DNA from: Nocardioides sp.
Lineage (GTDB): Bacteria; Actinomycetota; Actinomycetes; Propionibacteriales; Nocardioidaceae
Length of the DNA stretch: 8,307 nucleotides
Direction of reading: 5' to 3'
Assembly (NCBI GenBank): GCA_021166815.1
Contig: JAJPEO010000255.1
Coordinates: 1-8,307 of the forward strand
Numbering within the stretch: the stretch's first letter is position 1; each line of letters opens with the position of its first letter. Below, in pieces: positions 1 to 6,325 of this stretch. A program made the translations under genes and the position numbers. The notes beneath the pieces were generated by a model. The model saw only the letters and a list, made by a program, of their open reading frames with translations. It was not told the DNA's origin and searched no databases.

Positions 1-383
1 GCGACCCGGCCCTGGTCGGCGAGCTGCTCGCGGTGCGCAAGAACCTCGGCCTGCAGATGCCCGGCCCCCAGCAGCACGCGATGGTCGCGGCGCTCGACGA
101 CGACGCCCACGTGGCCGAGCAGCACGCCGTCTACGCGCGCCCCCGGCGCTGGCTCAAGGACGCCCTGGTCGGTGCGGGCTTCACGATCGATCACTCCGAG
201 GCCTCGCTCTACCTCTGGGCGACGCGGGGCGAGGGCTGCTGGGAGACCGTCGACTGGTTCGCCCAGCGCGGCATCCTCGTCGCACCCGGCGACTTCTACG
301 GTCGGGCGGGCCGCGAGCACGTACGCGTGGCCTTCACCGCCACCGACGAGCGCATCGACGCTGCGGTGGACCGGCTCGCCTGA
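1..383 (+). CDS. dapC: Succinyldiaminopimelate aminotransferase, DapC type (C-terminal 126 residues; 5' end outside window)
   Basis: This is the C-terminal part of a fold-type I PLP-dependent aminotransferase. It reads in frame from base 3 to the TGA at 381-383. Visible family features are the small-domain segment NLGLQMPGPQQHAMVAAL, then EASLYLWAT, then APGDFYG, and the HVRVAF segment. The Arg of HVRVAF is the expected substrate alpha-carboxylate ligand. The sequence pattern fits actinobacterial DapC, which transfers the amino group from glutamate to N-succinyl-2-amino-6-ketopimelate to make N-succinyl-LL-diaminopimelate, a precursor of lysine and peptidoglycan, in the cytoplasm. The PLP lysine lies upstream of the window and cannot be checked. 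A related class I/II aminotransferase of other specificity is possible, but dapD about 5 kb away supports the DAP role. The stop lies 6 bases from the stop of the convergent RTX-like gene. Confidence 0.85.
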   Translation, partial: DPALVGELLAVRKNLGLQMPGPQQHAMVAALDDDAHVAEQHAVYARPRRWLKDALVGAGFTIDHSEASLYLWATRGEGCWETVDWFAQRGILVAPGDFYGRAGREHVRVAFTATDERIDAAVDRLA

Positions 384-389
384 CCGGGG

Positions 390-1625
390 TCAGATCGTCT
401 TCTCGATGCCGACCACGCGGTCGTCGCCCGGGGAGGTGTAGAGGGTGTCGCGCCCGTCCCCTCCGTCGAGGTCGTCGTGGTCGAAGCCGCCGCTGAGCTC
501 GTCGTCGCCGCCGCCGGCCCGGATCACGACCGTCGTGTCGTCGAACCCGGCTCGCAGGGCGTTGGGGCCGTCGGTCCCGATGAGCGTCCAGTGCCCGTAC
601 GTGCCCGAGGCGTCCTCGATGCCCAGCAGCGGCACGGTGACGGGCACGCCGTTGACCGTGGTGACCAGCCGCCCCGCAGCCAGGTCGACCGTGCCCTCCC
701 CGCTGGTGGCGGCGTCCTTGCCGTCGGGTCGCACCAGGAAGAACTCCATCAGCTCGTCACGGCCCGGGCCGCCGTCGATGCGCTGGTCCCCGGAGGCGAC
801 GAGCATGTCGCCGAGGTGGTCCTGGCCCCCGCCGGCGTCGATCTGGTCCGCGCCGTACGACGCCTGGATCCAGTCGCTGCCGTTGCCGCCCACCAGCACG
901 TCGGGCCCGTGGGAGCCGACGAGCTGGTCGTTGCCGTCCCCGCCGTCGAGGAGGGCACCGTGGGAATCGCTGTTTCCGCTGGTCTCGCGCAGCCCGTCAT
1001 TGCTCTCCAGGAGGTCGTCGCCGCCGCGGCCCTCGATGCGGTCGCGCCCACCCCAGCCCGACAGCTGGTCGTCGTCCTCCGTGCCGACCAGGACGTCGGC
1101 GTGTGCCGAGCCCACGGCTCGGCGGATGCCCGCGACGACCGTGTCGCGTCCCTCGCCGGTGGCGGTGCCGGCGGTGAGGTCGAGCCTGATCGCGGCGGTG
1201 GAGTGGCGGTAGTCGACGGAGTCGCCCTCCACCCGGCTCTCGTCACCCTCGTCGTCGAGGCCGCCGTCGAGCAGGTCGTCGCCGGGGCCGCCGGAGAGCC
1301 GGTCGCCGTACCACTCGTGGTAGTCGGTGTCGGCGACCCGACGCTCGTCCTCCTGGCCGAAGAGCCGGTCGTCGCCTGCTCCGCCGAACAGGGTGTCCGA
1401 GCCCCGGCCGCCGCACAGCACGTCGTCACCGCCCAGGCCACGGATGCGGTCGTTGCCGTCCGCGCCGTCGATGACGTCGGGTCCGTCGGTGCCGACGAGG
1501 TCGTCGTCGCCGTCGGTGCCGCGGATCGTGGCGTCCGCACACTCGGCCGCGGCGGGGTCGACGCTGCCGCAGGCCGGCAGGGCGAGCGCCGCGGCGAGGA
1601 CGAGCAGGGGGAGGATCGGCTTCAC
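390..1625 (-). CDS. RTX-like (hemolysin-type) calcium-binding repeat lipoprotein
   Basis: The 411-residue protein starts with a lipoprotein-like signal: VKP, a hydrophobic stretch at residues 4-18, and Cys19 in LPAC (lipobox; Pro at -2 is less usual). Glycine/aspartate nonapeptide repeats of the GGxGxDxLx type follow at about 36-90, 106-127, 174-211, 223-290 and 348-403. Examples are GGAGDDRLFG and GGPGDDLLDG. These form calcium-binding parallel beta-rolls in the RTX family. Two linker segments (about 137-172 and 308-340) carry the VDLxAGxxT pattern seen between RTX blocks. No protease or lipase domain is visible. I chose GTG at 1623-1625 because GGGAGGAG lies about 10 bases upstream and the signal peptide then begins properly. 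An in-frame GTG at 1661 would add 12 residues but lacks a ribosome binding site. It probably acts outside the cell, tethered to the membrane; its function is unknown. It diverges from pncB. Confidence 0.85.
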   Translation of the reverse strand: MKPILPLLVLAAALALPACGSVDPAAAECADATIRGTDGDDDLVGTDGPDVIDGADGNDRIRGLGGDDVLCGGRGSDTLFGGAGDDRLFGQEDERRVADTDYHEWYGDRLSGGPGDDLLDGGLDDEGDESRVEGDSVDYRHSTAAIRLDLTAGTATGEGRDTVVAGIRRAVGSAHADVLVGTEDDDQLSGWGGRDRIEGRGGDDLLESNDGLRETSGNSDSHGALLDGGDGNDQLVGSHGPDVLVGGNGSDWIQASYGADQIDAGGGQDHLGDMLVASGDQRIDGGPGRDELMEFFLVRPDGKDAATSGEGTVDLAAGRLVTTVNGVPVTVPLLGIEDASGTYGHWTLIGTDGPNALRAGFDDTTVVIRAGGGDDELSGGFDHDDLDGGDGRDTLYTSPGDDRVVGIEKTI

Positions 1626-1655
1626 GAGTGTGCGACTCCTCCCGACGGCGTGGGG

Positions 1656-1683
1656 TTGCACCCTAGGGCATCCATGTTAGAGT
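1656..1683 (+). promoter_or_regulatory. Candidate promoter of the pncB-pncA-nrtR operon
   Basis: TTGCAC at 1656-1661 and TAGAGT at 1678-1683 are separated by 16 bases. They resemble actinobacterial housekeeping -35 and -10 elements (TTGAC-like and TANNNT). The start of transcription would fall near 1690, inside the palindrome listed separately and about 20 bases before the pncB ATG. On the other strand TAACAT (1674-1679) could serve as a -10 for the RTX-like gene, so the two divergent promoters may overlap. The evidence is pattern only. Confidence 0.5.
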
Positions 1684-1698
1684 CACAGTGACTCAAAC
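1676..1698. promoter_or_regulatory. Putative NrtR operator (palindrome)
   Basis: The arms GTTaGAGTCAC and GTGACTCaAAC surround a central A. All positions pair except one symmetric mismatch per arm (A/A). The palindrome covers the likely -10 and transcription start of the operon that encodes an NrtR-type regulator as its third gene. Autoregulated NAD-salvage operons with a roughly 21-23 bp palindrome at the promoter are established for the NrtR family. Assigning this site to the window's own NrtR is an inference from position and symmetry. The site also lies within 75 bases of the divergent RTX-like gene and could affect it. Confidence 0.7.
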
Positions 1699-1711
1699 GA
1701 GGGAGACCATC

Positions 1712-3040
1712 ATGGGAGACGATCGGCCCAGCCCATCGTTGCTGACCGACCACTACGAGCTCACGATGCTCTCGTCGTTCATCGGCGACGGGCTGGTGGA
1801 TCGGCCCGCGGTCTTCGAGGCGTTCTCGCGGCGCCTGCCCGAGGGGCGCCGGTACGGGCTCCTGGCGGGCACCGGACGCCTGCTCGAGCTGGTCGAGCAG
1901 TTCACCTTCGCCGACCGCGAGGTCGACTGGCTGCGCGAGCACGGGGTCGTCACCGCGGAGGCCGCCGACTACCTCCGCGACTTCCGCTTCCGTGGTGACA
2001 TCGACGGGGTACCGGAGGGGGACCTGTGGTTCCCCCACACCCCGGTGCTCACCGTGACGGGCACGCTCGGCGAGTGCCTGGTGCTGGAGACCCTGGTGCT
2101 GTCGGTGCTCAACCACGACACCGCCGTCGCCTCCGCAGCCGCGCGCATGGTCATCGCGGCTGCCGGTCGCCCCCTCATCGAGATGGGCTCGCGCCGGGTG
2201 CACGAGCAGGCGGCGGTGGCCGCGGCCCGCGCGGCGTACATCGCCGGCTTCGACTCCACCTCCAACCTCGCGGCCGGGCTGGTCCACGGGGTGCCCACGG
2301 TCGGCACTGCGGCCCACGCCTTCACGCTGGCCCACCCGACCGAGCAGTCGGCCTTCGCCAGCCAGGTCGCGGCCTGGGGCGTGGGCACGACGTTGCTGGT
2401 GGACACCTACGGCTACGACACCGGCATCCCCCACGCGGTCGAGGCCGCCCGCGCCGTCGGCGCCACGGGGCCCGGGGCGATCCGCCTCGACTCCGGCGAC
2501 CTCGCCGAGGAGTCGCGCAAGGCGCGCCAGGTGCTCGACGACCTCGGCGCGACCGAGACCCGGATCGTGGCCACCTCCGACCTCGACGAGTACGTCATCA
2601 CCGCCCTCGCCGACGCCCCGATCGACGGCTACGGCGTCGGCACACGCGTCGCCACGGGCTCGGGGCACCCGACGGCCGGCATGGTCTACAAGCTCGTCGC
2701 CATCGGGGACGAGGGCGGCACCCTGCGACCCGTGGCCAAGAAGTCGGCCGGCAAGGGCAGCTCGGGGGGCCGCAAGCACGTGTGGCGCGTCCACGACGCC
2801 GACGGGACCGTACGCCACGAGATCCACTCCCTCGAGCCATCGACGCCGGAGGCCGACGGCGAGGTCCGTACGGTCCAGGTGCCGCTCGTGCGCGGGGGCG
2901 AGGTCGTCCATCGGCCCACGCTGGAGGAGACCCGCGAGGTCGCCGCCCGCGCCATGGCGAGCCTGCCCGCCGCCGCGCTCGACGTCTCCGACGGTCCCGC
3001 CGTCGTCATCCCGACCACCTCGCCCCTCCAGGAGGCATGA
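1712..3040 (+). CDS. pncB: Nicotinate phosphoribosyltransferase
   Basis: PncB condenses nicotinate with PRPP, with ATP hydrolysis, to give nicotinate mononucleotide. This is the entry step of nicotinate salvage to NAD in the cytoplasm. At 442 residues the length is normal. Diagnostic segments are LLTDHYELTM (10-19), ETLVLSVLNHDTAVASAAARM (126-146), GTAAHAFTLAH (198-208), DTYGYDT (231-237), IRLDSGD (257-263) and YGVGTRVATG (307-316). His202 in the GTxAH segment matches the position of the phosphorylated catalytic histidine known in enteric NAPRTase. The ATG at 1712 has AGGGAG six bases upstream. An upstream in-frame GTG at 1688 lies inside the palindrome and has no ribosome binding site, so I rejected it. 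It is the first gene of the pncB-pncA-nrtR operon, one base before pncA. Repression by NrtR through the palindrome at 1676-1698 is likely. Confidence 0.95.
   Translation: MGDDRPSPSLLTDHYELTMLSSFIGDGLVDRPAVFEAFSRRLPEGRRYGLLAGTGRLLELVEQFTFADREVDWLREHGVVTAEAADYLRDFRFRGDIDGVPEGDLWFPHTPVLTVTGTLGECLVLETLVLSVLNHDTAVASAAARMVIAAAGRPLIEMGSRRVHEQAAVAAARAAYIAGFDSTSNLAAGLVHGVPTVGTAAHAFTLAHPTEQSAFASQVAAWGVGTTLLVDTYGYDTGIPHAVEAARAVGATGPGAIRLDSGDLAEESRKARQVLDDLGATETRIVATSDLDEYVITALADAPIDGYGVGTRVATGSGHPTAGMVYKLVAIGDEGGTLRPVAKKSAGKGSSGGRKHVWRVHDADGTVRHEIHSLEPSTPEADGEVRTVQVPLVRGGEVVHRPTLEETREVAARAMASLPAAALDVSDGPAVVIPTTSPLQEA
3031..3035 (+). promoter_or_regulatory. Ribosome binding site of pncA inside the end of pncB
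   Basis: GGAGG lies six bases before the pncA ATG at 3042 and inside the last codons of pncB. It fixes the pncA start and suggests that translation of the two genes is coupled. Confidence 0.7.
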
Positions 3041-3041
3041 C

Positions 3042-3635
3042 ATGACCACCACCGCACCCACTGCCAAGGCCCTGATCGTCGTCGACGTCCAGAACGACTT
3101 CGTCGAGGGCGGCTCGCTCGGGGTCGAGGGGGGACGCGCCGTCGCCTCGGCGATCAGCGGCCACCTCGCGATGCACGCCGCGGACTACGACCTGGTCGTT
3201 GCCACCCGCGACTGGCACGACCCCGACACCACCAACGGCGGCCACTTCCACGAGCCCGGCACCGACCCCGACTACGCGCGCACCTGGCCGGTCCACTGCG
3301 TGGCGCACGCGAAGGGCTCCGACTACGCACCCGAGCTGGCCCTGCGCCACGTCGACCTCCACGTCAGGAAGGGGATGGGCGAGCCGGCGTACAGCGGGTT
3401 CCAGGGGGTGACCGACGACGGCCGGCCGCTGGCCCGGGCGCTGGCCGACGCCGGTGTCACGCAGGTCGACGTCGTCGGCATCGCCACCGACTACTGCGTG
3501 CGCGCCACCGCCCTGGACGCCCGCGCGGCCGGTCTCGACGTGACCGTGCTGGCCGACCTCACCGCTGCCGTCGCGCCGGGGACGCGTGAGGCAGCGATCG
3601 CCGAGATGCAGGCCGCGGGGGTGAGCGTGCGATGA
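3042..3635 (+). CDS. pncA: Nicotinamidase, isochorismatase fold
   Basis: PncA hydrolyses nicotinamide to nicotinate and ammonia, feeding PncB. The 197-residue protein has the isochorismatase-like fold and all expected active-site positions. Asp15 (VVDVQNDF), Lys110 (HVRKGM) and Cys152 (ATDYCVRAT) form the catalytic triad. Asp57 and His59 (RDWH), His68 (GGHF) and His85 (WPVHCV) fit the metal-binding set seen in mycobacterial PncA. In that family this enzyme also activates the drug pyrazinamide; whether this one does is untested. The start follows the pncB stop by one base and the stop overlaps the nrtR start in ATGA, so translation of all three is probably coupled. Nothing looks damaged. Confidence 0.95.
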   Translation: MTTTAPTAKALIVVDVQNDFVEGGSLGVEGGRAVASAISGHLAMHAADYDLVVATRDWHDPDTTNGGHFHEPGTDPDYARTWPVHCVAHAKGSDYAPELALRHVDLHVRKGMGEPAYSGFQGVTDDGRPLARALADAGVTQVDVVGIATDYCVRATALDARAAGLDVTVLADLTAAVAPGTREAAIAEMQAAGVSVR

Positions 3636-4357
3636 GCGAGCACCCGCCGTTCGCCGTCACCGTCGACCTGGCGATCTTCACGATCCGCAACGGTGCGCTC
3701 AGCGTGCTGCTGGTCGAGCGGGGCGAGGATCCGTACGCCGGCCGCTGGGCGCTGCCCGGTGGGTTCGTGGGGCCCGACGAGGACGCCGAGGCCGCCGCGT
3801 GGCGGGAGCTCGCGGAGGAGACCGGGGTCTCGCGCGCCGAGGCGGGTGAGTGGGGCCACCTCGAGCAGCTGCGCACGTACTCGGCCCCCGACCGCGACCC
3901 GCGCATGCGGGTGGTCTCGGTCGCCCATGTCGCCTTCGCGCCCGACCTTCCCGAGCCGACCGCCGGCTCCGACGCCACCCAGGCCCGCTGGTGGGCGGTC
4001 CAGGACGTCGTGGGGGAGGACGCCGATGCCCCCCGCCTCGCGTTCGACCACGCCGAGATCCTCGCCGACGCCCTGGAGCGGGTGCGGTCCAAGCTCGAGT
4101 ACACGACGCTGGCCCTGCAGTTCGTCGACGAGCCCTTCACCCTGCCTGAGCTCCACCGGGTCTACGCCGCGGTCTGGGGCGAGGCGCCCGACCTGGGCAA
4201 CTTCCGCCGCAAGGTCCTCAAGACGCCCGGGTTCGTCTCGCCCACCGACGAGAAGGCGGATGCCGACGCCGCGGGCGGGCCCCGTCCTCTGCTCTACCGG
4301 CGCGGCCCCGGCCGCACGCTGCAGCCGGCGATGCTGCGTCCCGGCGGGGACGCCTGA
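3632..4357 (+). CDS. nrtR: NrtR-type transcriptional regulator of NAD metabolism (Nudix domain plus winged helix)
   Basis: The 241-residue protein has a Nudix domain at about 7-135, followed by the C-terminal winged helix-turn-helix typical of NrtR at about 148-235 (segments LEYTTLALQFV, FTLPELHRVY, NFRRKVLKTPGFV). NrtR proteins repress NAD biosynthesis or salvage operons, and ADP-ribose or related products release them from DNA; this is known for the family. Position as third gene after pncB and pncA, overlapping pncA by 4 bases, strongly supports the call. The Nudix box at residues 44-66 matches GX5EX7REUXEEXGU at every fixed position, with RELAEETGV closing it. Many studied NrtRs have a degenerate box and no hydrolase activity, so this one may keep catalysis. 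An ADP-ribose pyrophosphatase with an unrelated tail is a less likely alternative. Confidence 0.9.
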   Translation: MSEHPPFAVTVDLAIFTIRNGALSVLLVERGEDPYAGRWALPGGFVGPDEDAEAAAWRELAEETGVSRAEAGEWGHLEQLRTYSAPDRDPRMRVVSVAHVAFAPDLPEPTAGSDATQARWWAVQDVVGEDADAPRLAFDHAEILADALERVRSKLEYTTLALQFVDEPFTLPELHRVYAAVWGEAPDLGNFRRKVLKTPGFVSPTDEKADADAAGGPRPLLYRRGPGRTLQPAMLRPGGDA

Positions 4358-4369
4358 TCCGTCTCGCCT

Positions 4370-4400
4370 GGTCAGTCGTGCACGCGGTCAGTCGTGCACG
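4370..4400. repeat. Tandem duplication, 15 bases repeated with a 16-base period
   Basis: GGTCAGTCGTGCACG occurs at 4370-4384 and again, identically, at 4386-4400. The right copy contains the last codons and stop (TCA at 4388-4390) of the leftward hydrolase gene. The left copy lies just beyond, in the gap after nrtR. A recent slippage duplication of the 3' end of the hydrolase gene would explain it. Confidence 0.9.
4377..4400. terminator. Possible bidirectional terminator hairpin between nrtR and the hydrolase gene
   Basis: CGTGCACG is self-complementary and is present twice (4377-4384 and 4393-4400). The two copies can form an 8-bp stem with an 8-base loop between the convergent genes. There is no T tract on either side. 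The right arm lies inside the end of the hydrolase gene. A terminator role is inferred from position only. Confidence 0.4.
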
Positions 4401-5353
4401 TCGAGGTGCACGTGGTCGCGGTGCTCCAGGATCGCCCGGTCGCCGCGCGACGTCGACGGGACGCGGTAGTCGGACCACCCGTCCCCACTGCGGAAGCCGG
4501 CGCGCCAGATGCGGTCGTCGAAGATGACCGTCTTGATCGCGAGGCGGTCGGCCTGGCCCACGAGGTACGACGCGATGGCCCAGCCGCGCTGCTTGTTGAC
4601 GGCGTTGACGGGGCGTACGAACACGTCGACCGCCCGGCCCTCGTAGTGGGCAGACCCGTCCATGTGGCCCGACGAGACCCCGCCGGGCTGGAACCCGCCG
4701 ACCGACAACGGGCCGAAGACCTCCTCGAGGTCTGAGCGCGCGCGGCTGGCGCGGCGGACCAGCCCGGTGTCGTCGAGCCGGTCGGGGGCCTCGTCGACGT
4801 CGCCGGGCAACGCGCACCAGAAGGCGCCGCGGGAGTTGCCGGTCAGCGCCGAGGCGAGGGCTCGGGCGTCGGCCTCGTGCTCGGCGTAGGCGTCGGGGTA
4901 GGCCGAGCGCTGCACTCGCTGTGCGGCGTCGGTGATCTCGAGCTCCCGGTAGCCCTCGACCCTCACCAGGGCGTCGTAGAACCGCTCGGTGGCGTACCTG
5001 GTGTCCATGATCTGCTCGACCGTGCCCCAGCCCTGCGAGGGGCGCTGCTGGAAGAGGCCGACGGAGTCGCGGTCGCCGTGGTCGAGGTTGACCAGCTTCG
5101 ACTCCTGGTACGCCGTCGCCAGGGCGATCGTCGCCGCTCGCGCGGGGAGGCCGCGCGCCACGGCGACGGCCGTGATCAGCGAGGCGTTCTCGGCCTGCTC
5201 GAGGGTGAGCTCGACGGTGTGGCCACCGACCTGGGCCGTACAGCCCTCGGGGTCGGGCAGCGGGCCGACGCCTCGGTCGACCATCACGCCCACGCCGACG
5301 ACCGTCGCGACCACGGCCGCGCCGGTGAGGGCGAGGCGGCCGATGCGGTTCAC
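4388..5353 (-). CDS. Membrane-anchored putative cell-wall hydrolase: lysozyme-like domain plus LAS/M15-like metallopeptidase domain
   Basis: The 321-residue protein has a signal or anchor segment at about 6-25 (LALTGAAVVATVVGVGVMV). Residues about 55-170 look like a lysozyme-like/transglycosylase-type domain, with AYQESKL (Glu84 as candidate acid), SVGLFQQRPSQGWG and YATERFYDALV. The C-terminal part (about 208-321) carries SAHYEGRAVD (234-243), an exact SxHxxGxAxD match, and HVH at 314-316, the zinc-ligand pattern of LAS/M15-type peptidases. It resembles actinobacterial proteins with an ARB-07466-like C-terminal domain, some mislabelled as heavy-metal transporters. The likely role is cleavage of peptidoglycan outside the membrane; the substrate is unknown. 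GTG at 5351-5353 has GGGAG close upstream and starts 10 bases after dapD stops. An earlier start at 5431 would overlap dapD by 68 bases. Probably co-transcribed with dapD. Confidence 0.75.
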   Translation of the reverse strand: MNRIGRLALTGAAVVATVVGVGVMVDRGVGPLPDPEGCTAQVGGHTVELTLEQAENASLITAVAVARGLPARAATIALATAYQESKLVNLDHGDRDSVGLFQQRPSQGWGTVEQIMDTRYATERFYDALVRVEGYRELEITDAAQRVQRSAYPDAYAEHEADARALASALTGNSRGAFWCALPGDVDEAPDRLDDTGLVRRASRARSDLEEVFGPLSVGGFQPGGVSSGHMDGSAHYEGRAVDVFVRPVNAVNKQRGWAIASYLVGQADRLAIKTVIFDDRIWRAGFRSGDGWSDYRVPSTSRGDRAILEHRDHVHLDVHD

Positions 5354-5363
5354 CGGGCTCCCG

Positions 5364-6290
5364 TCAGTTGGCGTGAAGGGCTGCGTTGAGGGCGATGCCC
5401 TCGCCCTTCCACGGTACGGCCTCGATGGCACCGGTCACCGAGTTGCGCCGGAACAGCACGTTGCTGGCGCCGGAGAGCTCGAGCGCCTTGACGACGCGCT
5501 CGCCCTGGGAGTCCTTGACAGTGACCTTGGTGCCGGCGGTGACGTAGCACCCGGCCTCGACGACGCAGTCGTCGCCGAGGGAGATGCCGATGCCGGCGTT
5601 GGCGCCGAGCAGGCAGCGCTCGCCGATGGAGATGACCTCCTTGCCGCCGCCCGACAGGGTGCCCATGATCGAGGCGCCACCGCCGATGTCGGAGCCGTCG
5701 CCGACGAGCACGCCGGCGGAGATGCGGCCCTCGACCATGCTCGAGCCCAGGGTGCCGGCGTTGAAGTTGACGAAGCCCTCGTGCATCACGGTGGTGCCCT
5801 CGGCGAGGTGGGCGCCCAGGCGCACGCGGTCGGCGTCGGCGATCCGGACGCCGGTGGGCATCACGTAGTCGACCAGGCGCGGGAACTTGTCCACGCCGAA
5901 CACGGTGACGTGCTGGCCGCTGGCGCGCAGCCGCGCGCGGGTGGCCTCGAAGCCCTCCACGGGGCACGGGCCGGCCGAGGTCCACACGACGTTGGTGAGC
6001 AGGCCGAAGACGCCGTCCATCGAGATGTCGTGGGGCTTGACGAGGCGGGTGGAGAGCAGGTGCAGGCGCAGCCACACGTCCTCGGTGGAGGTGGGCGCGG
6101 CGGAGAGGTCGGCGATCTCGACGAGGCGCACCTCGCGACGCACCTGGCGCACGTCGTCGTCTCCGGCCAGCGCGGCCAGCTCGGCGGGCTCCTCGGTGCT
6201 CACCTCGCCCAACGTGGGGGCGGGGAACCAGACATCGAGGACGGTGTCTCCGGACAGGGTCACGAGGCCGTAGCCAGCAGCAGCAGTCAC
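5364..6290 (-). CDS. dapD: 2,3,4,5-tetrahydropyridine-2,6-dicarboxylate N-succinyltransferase, actinobacterial type
   Basis: DapD transfers succinyl from succinyl-CoA to tetrahydrodipicolinate, giving N-succinyl-2-amino-6-ketopimelate, the substrate of DapC, on the path to meso-DAP and lysine. The 308-residue length is close to the mycobacterial enzyme (317). Typical segments are [13 protein letters not shown] near the N-terminus, [36 protein letters not shown], and the left-handed beta-helix hexapeptide region [56 protein letters not shown]. It ends in [12 protein letters not shown] at 6288-6290 is the only start that fits the family N-terminus ([10 protein letters not shown]). No Shine-Dalgarno sequence precedes it, but TAGACT at 6299-6304 sits 8 bases upstream, so a leaderless message is possible. 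The hydrolase gene follows after 10 bases. Confidence 0.95.
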   Translation of the reverse strand: MTAAAGYGLVTLSGDTVLDVWFPAPTLGEVSTEEPAELAALAGDDDVRQVRREVRLVEIADLSAAPTSTEDVWLRLHLLSTRLVKPHDISMDGVFGLLTNVVWTSAGPCPVEGFEATRARLRASGQHVTVFGVDKFPRLVDYVMPTGVRIADADRVRLGAHLAEGTTVMHEGFVNFNAGTLGSSMVEGRISAGVLVGDGSDIGGGASIMGTLSGGGKEVISIGERCLLGANAGIGISLGDDCVVEAGCYVTAGTKVTVKDSQGERVVKALELSGASNVLFRRNSVTGAIEAVPWKGEGIALNAALHAN

Positions 6291-6295
6291 GCTGG

Positions 6296-6317
6296 TGGAG
6301 TCTACGAAAGGACTCCA
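6296..6317. repeat. Inverted repeat just upstream of dapD
   Basis: TGGAGTC (6296-6302) and GACTCCA (6311-6317) form a perfect 7-bp inverted repeat with 8 bases between. It spans the candidate -10 TAGACT (minus strand, 6299-6304) of dapD. It could be an operator for dapD. If transcription starts further upstream, it could be a hairpin that hides the start. Confidence 0.6.
6299..6304 (-). promoter_or_regulatory. Candidate -10 element for leaderless dapD transcription
   Basis: TAGACT on the minus strand fits TANNNT and ends 8 bases before the GTG at 6290. That spacing would place the transcript start at or within a few bases of the start codon. No good -35 is visible, which is common for actinobacterial leaderless genes. 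Confidence 0.4.
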
Positions 6318-6325
6318 TGCACGAC

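Noticed and set aside
390..1625. Tandem DNA repeats or CRISPR-like structure in the RTX-like gene
   Set aside because: The periodicity is explained by the repeated Gly/Asp nonapeptides. The DNA units are diverged and in frame.
1661..1668. CCCTAGGG 8-base palindrome between the divergent genes
   Set aside because: It is short, could arise by chance, and lies in the spacer of the proposed promoter. The longer palindrome at 1676-1698 explains regulation better.
477..1691. 404-codon open frame on the plus strand opposite the RTX-like gene
   Set aside because: Its low-complexity Val/Ala/Gly/Asp sequence mirrors the RTX repeats on the other strand, as expected in GC-rich DNA. It has no recognisable domain and overlaps a well-supported gene.
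1622..3067. 481-codon open frame on the minus strand opposite pncB
   Set aside because: It covers all of pncB, the operator and the pncA start, and is rich in Arg/Gly/Val with no domain. It is an antisense by-product of high GC.
6271..6318. ATG at 6318 (minus strand) as a dapD start or upstream peptide
   Set aside because: It is out of frame with dapD and has no ribosome binding site. The family N-terminus fits GTG 6290.
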